Shown here in pieces: positions 21,621 through 32,267 of a stretch of 64,000 bases of DNA. The position numbers and the translations under genes are program-made. The DNA lies in contig OY997590.1 of NCBI GenBank assembly GCA_963921825.1, positions 54,984,012-55,048,011 of the forward strand, read 5' to 3'. Position 1 is the first letter of the stretch, and every line of letters begins with the position of its first letter. Below the pieces are notes generated by a model, which worked only from the letters and a program-made list of their open reading frames with translations, had not been told where the DNA came from and searched no databases. The DNA is from Erodium maritimum. Taxonomy: Eukaryota > Streptophyta > Magnoliopsida > Geraniales > Geraniaceae.

Positions 21621-23385
21621 GAGGAACACTTTCAAGTGTTATCTATTCTTATAATGTTACTTGTTACCTGATTATAGACCGTTAGATCTATTGTATCCAA
21701 GGGTTGATAATGACAATGATATGAAGATGTAATTTTGTTAAAATTAAGCTGATTATTTGACATTTTACACGTATAAGGGCAAAATAGACTTTATAGTTAG
21801 ATATTTACCTGAAACCTAACAAAACCACACATTCACACATTTATAACGCATCAGCCACCCACTTTCTCTCATCCTCTCTTCATCAGCCGCTCGCGTTCTA
21901 AGTCCGAGTTCGTCGCCACAGCCACCGTGACACCAACGCCTCCGGTGTTCTCTGTCTGATGTCTCGATATCACGCGTCGCGCCCAGCCCGGCCTCCTCGC
22001 CTCCCGCCGTCGCAGGATAGAGATCTACTCGCGTCGCCATGCACAACTCGCTCAGATCTAATCGCCGGAGAAGATACCCGTTGGCCATCATACCGGTGTT
22101 GTTGGTACGCTTCGATCCGCCACCACCCAGACCACCCAGCCGTGCTTCGCAGCTACAGATCCCGTACCACCTGTCCCCCGCCGTTTTCAAGACAATCGTG
22201 AAGACGTCGCTGTTTTCGTAGTTCTTAAGCCCAGGGTTCACGCTGTTGCTGTCAGAGATGAGTGCTGAGCTTTTTCCTCTCCGAGTCGCCGTGCTCTACC
22301 CCCGGTGTGGTCTGGGCTGTTCTTACCCGTGCCGTGGACGGTAGATATGGGCCGTCCCTGCCCATGTCGTGGACGGAAGATCTGGGCCGTCCTTGGCCAT
22401 GTCAATATCCTCTTACCGTGACCCCGCTTGTCGTCGGGAAGGATCTTATTCAACCACAAGCTCAAACAAAAGGGTATTTTTGGTTTGTGTTTAAGGATTT
22501 TGCAGGTTTTTTTGGTATATATTTTTTTTGCTGAGTTCAAGTACTAAGAATCAAGGTGTTCTTCTATATTTGAGGTTGTACGTAGGTTTCTTTAGTTTAA
22601 TTTTGTTGGTTTAGCTAGATTTAATTCAGGTATTGAAAAATTCTGAAATATTTCAGTGAAAATTATGTTACAAGAATCTGTAATTGGAGTTTTGGAATGA
22701 TGTAACATGATGTTAATTATGTAACACTTTGATTCTAAATGTGTAATTCATAATGTTGAATCTGAATATAGAGGACTTGGATTCTGTAAATTAGCAGGTG
22801 TATTATTTTGTAAGTTTTGGTACTGTATTATGTAACTGATGTAAATTTATGTAATTTTCGTTATGAAATTATATAACTTTGGTTATATGATTATGTAACT
22901 TTTCGTATAATATTTTATAACATTTGAGGTAAAATTATGTAACTTGCAATTGTGTTTTATTCAATACCATTTAATTGGAATGTGAAATCCGTAACTTTCT
23001 ATTCAGAATTATGTAACTTATAAAATTTATGAAATATCGATATAAAATTTGTGTAATATCAAATATAAATTTCTGTAGTATTATACATAATATTTCGTAA
23101 CATCTCGTACGAAATCCATGGAATGGTCGAAAATTTAAACTAAAAAATTATTTTTTTGAAAAAAATAAATATTTAAAAAGTCAGATTTGCTCAGTAAAAA
23201 ATTAATTCAGCTGGAAAAAAATATAGAGGAGATGGACTTACCAAACTACCCTTTTAGGGGTTTTTCTATTTAATTTGTGGATAATTGAAGCAAAAAATCT
23301 ACAACCATTTAGATTTTAAAATTCAATGGTCTAGATTCAGGTAACAAGTAACAATTTAAGCTTGGGTAACATGTGAGTGTGCCCC
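21621..23385. mobile_element. Inverted-repeat element C, 1765 bp, with coding-like cargo
   Basis: The left end (GAGGAACACTTTCAAGTGTTA then TGTTACTTGTTACCTGA) and the right end (TCAGGTAACAAGTAACA then TAACATGTGAGTGTGCCCC) are inverted copies over about 60 bp. (TA)n lies on both sides. The part 21840-22260 is GC-rich and exon-like on either strand (for example a 141-residue minus frame at 21816-22241), followed by a two-copy GTGGACGG.AGAT.TGGGCCGTCC repeat near 22335-22400. From 22640 to 23100 the word ATTATGTAACTT recurs in many variants. I cannot name the cargo. It may be a Pack-type element carrying a gene fragment. Confidence 0.7.
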
Positions 23386-23421
23386 TATATATATATATAT
23401 ATGTGTGTGTGTATGTATATA

Positions 23422-24060
23422 TAACTTTGACTCCATCCCAAAAGTATAATAACACAAATTTCCTTCTTCTGAATTTGATATTCATGAACCATCCCATATT
23501 AGAATAACCCATATCTCAGTAGAGAGGAGGCATTGATCGTGGCGAGCGAAGACAGTGAATCGCTGCCCGCCACGAACTTCATCTTCCTTGTTCGTCCATC
23601 ACCCCTTTCACCATCACCTGATTGTCATACACTCAAGTCCTCGTCAAGGGGTGGGAGCAATCTTGCTTAGTGCATGCCTGTTTCATCCTGTCATTTAGAA
23701 CTGGTAAGGACTTTAACCCGGTCGATTTGGAAGGTTGCGGCGAGAAAGGACCTCCATGACCGACGACAAAAGATTTCGACTAGAGAGGATTTATGGTTTT
23801 GGATGGAAATGTGTTTGGAAATTTTGTGGCTGTAACAGGAAGAACGAAAATTAGATTATGTTATAATAAATAACTGAAATGATGAATGTATCCTTTGTTT
23901 AGGTTGAAAAGTCAAAAAAGAAAATGAATTTTAATCAAATTACAATACATGTCGTTTTTGATAAGTTTATATCTCAACCATTCAAAAAATTTCATCCAAC
24001 GTATCTAATTAGTCCTTAGTTTGTGTTAAGACATGTGGTCTTTAGTGGATAATAAGTCTA
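23422..24060 (-). mobile_element. Element D2, inverted copy of D1
   Basis: Reverse complement of 15249-15870 with scattered substitutions. It is bounded by TATATA-rich tracts (23385-23421 and 24059-24068). D1 and D2 lie 7.5 kb apart in opposite orientation. Confidence 0.78.
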
Positions 24061-24684
24061 TATATATAACATTAATGAGAGTTTAATCTATAGCCTCTGA
24101 GACTTCCTCTCTTTTTTCTTTATAGATGCTCCCTTTTTTTCCTCTATAACTCCTTCATTTTTTATAATAGATCTTCCTCTTTTCTCTGTAACTAACAAAG
24201 TTCTCTTCATCATTGTTCCCTAAGCGGACCCCTTGTCCGAGATACTTGAGACCATGCTCCCAGTTTCACTAACGGGCTTTATCAAGTCGTCGTGACCGAG
24301 GAAGAAGATTATTCGACCCTCTTCTCCTCCGCCTTCGTCTCCAACGTCGCTGCCCCCAACGCATCTGTCATCAACGCAACCGTCCTCAAAGCCGCCACCC
24401 CTACCATCGCCAATGATGTCGCCTCCAACACCACCAGCACCCTCGCCTCCTACAACGCTACCGCACCCCCCCCCCCCCCCCCCCCCGCAACATCACTCCC
24501 GACCTAGCACCTCCATCTCTTCCTCCGCCCCCAACACCGCCACCTCCTCTTTTTCCATCACAGTCGTTGTCATCCCCGCCTACTCTTCCACCAGAGCCGC
24601 CACCCCCCCCCCCCCCCCTCTACCACAAAAGCTGCCATTGCCACATCCTTCTTCGCCACCAGAGTTGTCGTCGTCCTCACTTCC
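24061..24684. other. CT-rich stretch with Ala/Pro/Thr-rich frame and poly-C runs
   Basis: A plus-strand frame at 24292-24507 reads MTEEEDYSTLFSSAFVSNVA and then low-complexity Ala, Thr, Asn and Pro. Its proline stretch is a 21-C run at 24466-24486. A 16-C run lies at 24603-24618. The first 15-20 residues could be a short exon fragment, but nothing is recognisable and the composition is simple-sequence. I do not call a gene. Confidence 0.35.
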
Positions 24685-24929
24685 TGTAAAACCCGACTTA
24701 TTTTAAAAGGGTATGTTTTTGAAAATTGAAACGTTGGGGTAGGTATTTGCAACAAGCTTTTTTCAAAAAAAGGGGAGGGGGGGGGTAAAGGGCCAGACCC
24801 GGCCAGCCAACCCGACCAGACCAGACCCGGCCCGAGTAGGCCAGACCCAACCTCGCACGCTCTTGGGTTGTGCGGCCCGGTTCCGTTAGCGGCCCATTTC
24901 GCCGAGGCCCAAGCCTGTTGAGCTTGGGG

Positions 24930-24961
24930 TATAAAAGCGAAACTAAGGGTTGAAACCCTAA
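24930..24961 (+). promoter_or_regulatory. LTR core promoter: TATAAAAG with telobox
   Basis: TATAAAAG at 24930-24937 is followed by AGGGTTGAAACCCTAA (telobox AAACCCTAA at 24953-24961). The 3' LTR repeats the arrangement at 36408-36439. Position and spacing suit an RNA polymerase II start near the telobox. Confidence 0.65.
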
Positions 24962-27346
24962 TTTTCGCAGTCGCTTCTTCTCCTCTGAACCCGACCTCTC
25001 CCCTCTCTCTCTTCTCTCCCGACTCGCCACCGCCCGGACCTCCATCTCCTCTCATCTCCTCTTCCAGTCAACAACGTCGAACACTCCCGACCTCCATCAC
25101 TGGCATCCTCTCCTCCTCTCCAGTCCGTCCAGCCCACGACCGACCTCCTCTCCCGACCAGTCCCCTTTCTTCCTCGTCTTCGTCAGCCCAAGCCCGCCAG
25201 TAACGCCCTGTATCCGAGCTTCCTCTCCCCCCACCGTCTCGGGCCGCCTCACTACCGGAGAGTCCGTATTCGTCTAGATCCTCTCCGGCTTCACGCAGAT
25301 CTGAAACGGAGACCCACCGTACCCCACCGCCTCCACGGTTGCAACCCCGCCGTCCGTCTCCTATTCTTTCCTACGGTGAGCTACCACCGTCAGTCCTCGA
25401 TCGGTTTTATCACCGCCGATGGTCGCCGGCGTTTCTAACCGAACCATTCTTCTCCCCTTTTTCCTTGTTCCGAGAGTTTTTTTTTGGATCTGGGCTCTGT
25501 TTAAACCATGTGCTTTTTGGATCTGAATTGTGGAAGTATAAAGATTTAATAAAAAGAAAAGGTTTTGAAATAAAAGAAATTAAAAATCAGATTTGATTTA
25601 AGATGGGTTTTGGACTGTGAACGGATTTGGAACCACAGGCGAATAAAACGGACGTTCAAACGGGACGATTAAAAATCGGACTTATACGGGACTAAAAGTG
25701 GAACGATGAATCGGACACCTTGGGAATCGGGGCCTTAAACCCGTGTCTCGGGAATCATGCCTCGGAACCCATGCGTCTGGATCCGTGCATTGGATATCGT
25801 GCCTCGATAAACGTGCATTGGGTTCTGTGCTCGGGTGCTCGAACACGATTCGTCGTAATCCCGTTTTTATCCAGTTCGAGTTTAAAAGGCAACGTATTGA
25901 ACTTATTTTGGACCGTACCTGATCTAATCGTAAGTTTGAACTGTTAAAAAACCCAGACTTGGACTTTGCCCGAGAACTTCGACTTCGGCCGAGAAGACGG
26001 AGTTGGCTCGGTCGTCAGCAGCTAGGAGACGTAGCTGTTATGATCGTCATTGAGGTAGGGAAAATCCGTAAACTCCACTCCTATTTTAAATAACGCTAAT
26101 AGTATGCTTACATGATAATTAATAACCGGAAAGGTCCTAATTTGCATATAGGATGAAATTCACTAGAATAACCGTATTTCAATTATAACAACAACTGGAC
26201 GAGTCTTAGTATGCATATAGGATACGATTCACTAGTTAACCGCTTTCAATACTTGGGAAATAGCCGTGCTGGTAGATGGGCCGTGATGAGCCTTAGGATT
26301 GTTTGTGTTTGCCTTACATGTCGTGCTTGCTTAGTATTTAGGTTAGGACAGGAGTCTAACGAAACTAGATCAATTGTAATGCTGAATGTATGCTTGAATA
26401 AATGCTGCATGAATGCTTGAATGAATGCTTGAATGAATGCTTGAATGAATGTTTGAATGAATGCTTGAATGAGCGTTGAGTGTAATTGATTGTGCCAAAT
26501 GGTATGATCGGGTGAGTGATAGACCGATGAGCGTGGTTGGTAAGTATGCAGGTAAGCTTGGTTGCTAGTATGAGTTGTGTGTTGTGGCCTGTGAGGGAAT
26601 TGAGTGCCTTCGTTGTTTACTTGTCGAGCGGGTATTCCGATCTGTTATGTTAAAGTTGTTGTCTATTCCGTGGCTTCGTGATCCAGAAAGATCTATGGTG
26701 CATTACCGTCTTATCCGTGGCTCCGTGATCCGGAAAGACTGGTTTCACCCCGATACTTCGTGATATTATTGCCCTTCCCGATGCTTCGTGTTCCGGAAGG
26801 ACTGGTTCCACCCCGATGCTTCGTGATACGGGAAGACTGAGCCGATGATGTTCCGGCACTATACTTTATTGTCTTATCCTGATGTTACGTGTTCCAGAGA
26901 AACTCACTTTGTCCCGATGAATTATGGTCCTTGGGGACATTTTCAGGGACTTCAGAGAACGTGCGTTCCTAGGGAACTTTTCCGGAAATCCCGATGATTG
27001 TGTTTTCCTCCAGATCGAGGGGCTTCCTGATATGATGTACCATTTTGTGTATGGATCAAAGTCTTGGAATTCGATGTTAAGCATTACAGTATTGTGTACT
27101 TCTTTATGTAATGCTTGTGATGAAATTGTTTCTTCTTATTGATACCCTCGAGCTTTATCTCGGTTAAAGTATTACATGCGTTATTTTCGTTGTCTTCCTT
27201 GAGGGTTATCTTCTTAAGGCTTGGAATTTTATTGATCTATATTTATGTCATCTTTCGACAAATCCTTCTAGCCTTAAATTCTATTTAATTGCACTACTTG
27301 ATTTTTATACTTTAACGGAGTTATTTACTTTACTGTTTTTCCCTAC

Positions 27347-27360
27347 TGAGCGTAAGCTCA
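27347..27360 (+). promoter_or_regulatory. LTR hairpin TGAGC-GTAA-GCTCA
   Basis: Same stem and loop as at 19402-19415. It lies 308 nt before the LTR end. Confidence 0.6.
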
Positions 27361-27671
27361 TCCCCCTACTTGTTTACTTGTGCACAGGTTTCTTTGTTGA
27401 GTAGACTTAGAGGTTGACCCAAGGCTTGGGAGTACCTTGAGGATCCGGGTGGTTGATGTTGTAGACGACGTACCTCTTTAACTGTACTAAACATCGTTTT
27501 AAATTGATTCGTTTTGAACGGTCGACTTATGTATTATTTATCGGAATTGCCATTTTGAACTTAAAGTTTTACGAGTTAGTTTTCGTTAAATTTCACTTAA
27601 ATTATTATCCATTTATTATTCCTAGTTCACGTCTCGAGTCCGGTCAAAACCGGATTTGGGGCGTGACAATT

Positions 27672-27683
27672 TGGTATCAGAGC
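27672..27683 (+). promoter_or_regulatory. G1 primer-binding site (initiator Met-tRNA)
   Basis: TGGTATCAGAGC begins three bases after the LTR end. It is complementary to the 3' end of plant initiator Met-tRNA and marks the start of minus-strand DNA synthesis. Confidence 0.93.
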
Positions 27684-28031
27684 CTGGTTTTCATTTTGAA
27701 CTTGTTTTCAAAACCTCGGACCGAACGTCAATTAGGTTGGTAGAGTTAGGTAGTCTAAGTCGTGGTACTCAGTGACGTATGATTTGATGCGTAGAGTGGG
27801 AACGAGACAAGTCTTGATTGTTTTAATGTTTGTTTAAGTTTGAATCTTTTGGATTGCAATGGTTGCATTGCTTGATTGGTATCCTTGCCCTATTGACTGT
27901 AAGTTACAGTGATCGGTGAAGCCGAGCGGTTGAGATCGGGATTGGGTTAACGAGCAATGATTGAGCCGTTCTGAATTAGGTGTTGAATAAACCGTTTGTT
28001 AATTGTGTTGCCACTTGGTTGGCCGTTCCAT

Positions 28032-28140
28032 GGTTGATAAAATTGAAGTGTTGAATTATTGAAGTGTTGATAAAATTGAAGTGTTGAACTATTGAAGTGT
28101 TGACTTATTGAAGTGTTGACTTGTTGAAGGGTTGACTTGT
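28032..28140. repeat. TTGAAGTGTTGA tandem words in G1 leader
   Basis: TTGAAGTGTTGA followed by a variable 4-8 bases is repeated about six times within the untranslated leader. Confidence 0.85.
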
Positions 28141-28924
28141 TTAAAATATTGAGTGTTATTTGAGGGTTAAAGTTGAAATGAGGATCCGATTGGATGTCAA
28201 TTGAGTAAAGGGTAGAAACCCAAGGAGTACTTGTAGTATTGCGCAGTGATATGTATTTTGCTGATTGTGGGAACCTTGTGTGCTAAATGCCATATGAAAT
28301 TGATAATCAAATGTCCCGCTTAAGCGGATGGTTGATGGAAAATACGAACGGGTCATGCCGAAATTTCTGTGAAACTGAAGTGTTTGCACTATCAAGGGCT
28401 GACTCCGGGGCGCCACTGTAGTCGAGCGTGATAGGGGGATGTCAAGTGGTTACAACGAGATTCGGGGATGCCTGCATCGGGTTGTAACGACGCGAGATCG
28501 ACATGAATGTTATAAGAGAAAAGTAAGGTGTTGGGATTTATGAAAAGAGTTGAGACTTATGAGAAAGAAATTGAGGATACAAATTGTGGAATTGTTGTGT
28601 TATGATTTGAACCCCACGTGATGGGAAGATACCCGGCCGAGACTTAGGCCGGTCCGGTACATTGATTGTGTGATTGTTTGAGACTTTTCCTCTTGTGGGA
28701 GTTGATTGATTTGATTAAACTGTTGATTGCTGTTGTGAGACGCACTAAGATGCGGTTTTGTCTGCCTATATATAAAGTATTATATATATCTACTGAGCCT
28801 AAGTACTGTTGGTCCTTGTATGACCCTTGTGGGACGCGCGTGAATGTCCTTGTGTTTTGATCGAACCGTTGGTTCTAAACTGGGAGACTGAACGTGTGCG
28901 TTATCCGTGCAGCGGGTATACGAC

Positions 28925-29379
28925 ATGCCTCGTAGTTACATTCCGAGGGGTACCAGGAGACGCCCAGCTGGGGGCCCGAGTCAGACACCTGTTTCTGAGC
29001 ATGCATGGGCAGTGAGTGTCCAGGGTGACTCTACTGAGGATCACGTGAGAGTATCTTCTGCGACAATCCTACTGGAAGGAGGTGCATACCGTGAGTGGTA
29101 TCGCGAGGAGGTACGAGATGGATTTTTACGTCTCGAGTTTCAGCAGTTCCTAGAACTGCGTCAGGGAGGGATGTCGACCTCCGTGCCGAGACGAGAGTGG
29201 CTTCCTTATCCCACTCTGCACCGGAGATGGTGCCGACCGACACCCACCACGGTAGACGGTTTGAGGGAGGACTCCATTCTACGTTCGTGGATCGGGTTAC
29301 CGCAGTCGGGACCCAGGTGTTCTCGGAGCCGGTGGATCAGGCACCAGCAGTGGGACGACACATCTGTGAGACCGCCAGA
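28925..29379 (+). pseudogene. gag: G1 gag, N-terminal remnant
   Basis: A frame from ATG at 28925 reads MPRSYIPRGTRRRPAGG, a basic Arg/Gly/Pro-rich start. It is followed by an acidic stretch with GGAYREWYREEVRDGFLRLE, compatible with a gypsy Gag N-terminal region. It then passes into the truncated copia C1 at about 29380. The capsid-like core and zinc knuckles are absent. An overlapping frame (29095-29568) runs across the junction into copia sequence. The assignment rests mainly on its place 1.25 kb after the primer-binding site; sequence support is weak. Confidence 0.5.
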
Positions 29380-30604
29380 GTTGTGGCAACTGCTGTAGGA
29401 TCCATGAGTCTTGCTTTGCCAAGAGACCTTGTCTTAGTATTGTATAATGTATATTGCATACCTACTTTTAGTAGGAATATTATATCTGTATCCGTGTTTG
29501 ACAAGGAAGGATATAATGTTAATATTGGAAATGGAGTTTTCAATGTTCTATGCAATGATATGTTTTAGACCAGTACTGACTTGGTTGGAGGATTGTACAT
29601 ATTAGATATGGGTAACAATGCCTCAAGTTCTATATATTCCGTTAATACCAAGAGGTCTAAATCCAACGGTTTAAACCTAACTCTGTTATGGCACTGTCAT
29701 TTATGTCGCAAAAACAAGAAGCACCTATCAGCACTTCAGAAGTGCGGACTTTCAGGTTCATTCGAATTCCATTTGATCGATAGGTGCAAGGTTTGTTTGA
29801 TGGGCAAAATAACTAAAGTGCCCTTTTATCGATCGCGATGAAAGGGCGGGTGAATTATTGGGGCTGATACACTCGAGTGTGTGTAGACCAATAAGTTCAC
29901 TTGCCAGGAGGGGTTTTAGCTACTTTATCACATTTACAGATGATTACAGTAAATATGGTTATGTCTATTCGCTGAGACATAAGTCTGAGGCTTTTGATAA
30001 ATTCAAAGAGTTTAAGACTAAAGTAGAAAACCAGCTCGACAAAGGTATTAAGGCACTTCGATTGGATCGAGGTGGAAAATACTTGACCATAGAGTTATTA
30101 GATCATCTAAAAGTGAATGTGATCCTTTTGGAATGGACTCCTCTTGGGACACTGTAGATGAAAGGTGTAGCCAAACGGAGAAATCGGACATTGTTAGACA
30201 ATGGTCCGTTCCATTATTAGTTGGACTGATCTCCCAATCTCTTTCTGGGATTATGCTCTAGAGACGACCGCATTCATAGTGAATCGGGCTTCGACGAAGG
30301 GTGTGGAAGGGACACCATTTTAAAATGATATGGGATGATGCCCGCTTTGTCCTTCCTAAAGATTTGTGGTTGCGAGGCTTATGTGAAACATTTGGTTTCG
30401 ACTAAGCTCGAACCAAGATCTGAGATATGCACCTTCGTGTGGTATCCCAAAGCAACAAGGGGATACTACTTCTACAATCCCAGTGAGAACATGGTGTTCG
30501 TCACATGGGGTGGGGTCTTTATGGAAAAGGAGTTTTGTTTCCAAAGACGTCATTGGGAGGACTGTGCATCTCGAAGAAATTCAGGATGGTACAGATCTGT
30601 CTAA
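29380..30604 (+). pseudogene. pol: C1 integrase region, broken
   Basis: The frame to 29568 carries the stretch between protease and integrase. After a TAG (29566-29568) the zinc-binding region resumes at 29581 with LWHCHL and CKVCLMGK, both spacings kept. A frameshift near 29840 leads to the core frame (29858-30157), which holds FITFTDDYSKYGYV and LDRGGKYL. The first catalytic Asp is replaced (LIHSSVC) and the catalytic Glu is Lys at 30173-30175 (GVAKRRNRTLLD). Several further stops follow before the C-terminal part at 30335-30604. In copia elements this enzyme inserts the cDNA into the chromosome. This copy cannot do so. Confidence 0.85.
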
Positions 30605-30692
30605 ACCAATTGGCAACCCAGTAGAAAGGAGCCAGAGATTGTCGTAGAGTAAGAACCAATTCCTGTTACAATTCCGGAAGGTCCAAGGTGAT

Positions 30693-31659
30693 TTGAAAGG
30701 ATCAATCTTCCACCTCCAAGATATGGTATCCGGAGGTGACAATGAAGTCATGGTTGATCACGATGATCCAACCACCTTTCAAGAAGTCGTGGATGGGCCC
30801 GACTCCGAGTTATGGCTGGGAGCCATGAGGGAGGAAATGCAATCCATGTCGGACAACCGATTCTGGGAACCAGTTGATCCCATCAATGGGGTAAGGACCA
30901 TCGGATGCAAATGGATCTTCAAGGTGAAGATGGACATGAACGGCAACCCTCTGACCTACAAAGCTCAACTGGTGGCGAAAGGTTATAGGCAGATCCAATG
31001 GATTGACTATAAGGAAACCTTCTCCCTAGTGGCTATGGTCAAAATCGATCCAAATTCTTCTTGACATAACTGCGTATCATAATTACGAGATATGGCAAGT
31101 GGATGTCAAAACCGCTTTCCTAAATGGAAATTTGACTGAGTACTTTTGTATGTCTCGGCCCAAAGGTTTTGATGATCCGAAGAATAAGGGAAAGATTTAT
31201 AAGTTGTTGAAATCCATTTATAGATTGAAACGAACTTCTCGGAGTTGGATCCTTCGTTTTGATGAAGCTGTAATTGGATTTGGCTTAATCAAGAACGAGG
31301 ATGAATCTTGCGTTTATAAGAAGGCTAGTGGGAGCAAGATTACCTTTCTGGTTCTCATTGAAAACGACATCCCAACCTTGCACGAGACTAAAGCTTGGTT
31401 GAGGAAGTGTTTTTCAATAAAGGACTTAGGCGATGCTTCTTATATCTTAAGGATTAAGATATGTAGAGATCACAGCAAGAGGGTCTTGGATTTAAGTCAG
31501 GGAACCTATGTGAACAAGGCATTGAGTAGGTTCTTAATGCTCGATTCAAAGAAAGGACTCTTACCTACTAGTCATGGCATTCATCTCAGCAAGACTCAGT
31601 GTGCTAAGACACCTGATGAGCTGAAAAGGATGATGAGAATCCTATGCGCCTGGGGGTAG
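30693..31659 (+). pseudogene. pol: C1 reverse transcriptase, YVDD box missing
   Basis: The RVT_2-type domain is readable in two frames. 30693-31064 has IGCKWIFKVKMD and YKAQLVAKGYRQ; a one-base shift then leads to 31099-31659, with VKTAFLNGNL. Where copia elements carry the catalytic YVDD box, the sequence passes from FLVL straight to IENDIPTLHE (31350-31375), about seven codons short. The same gap is in C2. Without the Asp pair the polymerase would be inactive. Confidence 0.88.
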
Positions 31660-31829
31660 GATCGATCATATATGCCATGACATGTATGAGACCAGACGTC
31701 TCGTAAGCCTTATGTTGTACCAGTAGACATCATTCTAACCCGGGGGAAAGATGATGTTGAACTAGTCGTCGAAGGATGAGTAGGCGCTAGTTTTCCAAAA
31801 CAAATCCAGATGACTTTGGAAGTCAGTCA

Positions 31830-32200
31830 GGATATGTGTTTATGCTGAATGGCAGAGCTTTAGCTGGGAGAGCATAAAGCAAGATACCATTTCCGAACCT
31901 ACGATAGAGGCCAAGTACATGGATGCTGCAGTGGCAACTAAGGAGGCTATGTGGATTTGGAAATTCACGGCAGGATTGAGTGTAATTAAAAACCCATCCA
32001 GCCCGGTGAATCCATTTTGCGACAACACAAGGGCCATTGCGCAAGCTAAAAGCCCAGATCGCATAACAAATCCAAACATGTACTATGGCGTATCCACCTA
32101 ATCAGAGAAATACTGAACTGAGGTGAAGTGAAGATAACCTATATTGCAAGAGATGATAACATAGCCAACCCTTTGACTAAGGCAGTGTCGCTGCCTAAAC
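31830..32200 (+). pseudogene. pol: C1 RNase H, remnant
   Basis: A frame around 31860-32100 contains EAKYMDAA, EAMWIWKF and FCDNTRAIAQAK, recognisable as the copia RNase H end. It reaches a stop at 32099-32101 (GVST then TAA) and shifts. The downstream DNIANPLTKAV segment (about 32140-32190) is still readable. The part between 31660 and 31830 has lost material. Confidence 0.75.
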
Positions 32201-32251
32201 ATGTTAGACATGTAAAGTCGATGGGGACATATTGGAGTTTAGATTGGAACT

Positions 32252-32267
32252 AGGGCAAGTGGGAGAT
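32252..32267 (+). promoter_or_regulatory. C1 polypurine tract
   Basis: AGGGCAAGTGGGAGAT directly before the LTR primes plus-strand DNA synthesis in this family. It is identical to the tract of C2. Confidence 0.85.

Larger units (their letters stand above)
24685..27668 (+). repeat. G1 5' LTR, 2984 bp
   Basis: It begins TGTAAAACCC and ends GGATTTGGGGCGTGACA. Its first 880 bp match 36185-37041 and the next part matches 63238-64000. It contains a TATAAAAG box, a telobox, a 12-bp GAATGAATGCTT array (26395-26475), a CTTCGTGATCC.GAAAGACTGG array (26660-26930) and the conserved hairpin at 27347-27360. CTTCC (24680-24684) precedes it as a candidate duplication whose partner lies outside the window. 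Confidence 0.93.

Noticed and set aside
24292..24507. Candidate small protein MTEEEDYSTLFSSAF...
   Set aside because: After about 20 residues it is Ala/Thr/Asn/Pro low complexity driven by a poly-C run. There is no family match by eye and no promoter context.
24570..25055. 161-residue minus frame, and GC-rich frames at 36415-36863
   Set aside because: They lie in the 5' part of the G1 LTR near its promoter and are antisense or low-complexity. Both LTR copies carry them with shifts.
28625..28860. Possible tRNA or small RNA gene in the G1 leader near the primer-binding region
   Set aside because: No cloverleaf or polymerase III boxes could be made out. The tRNA-like word at 27672 is the primer-binding site.
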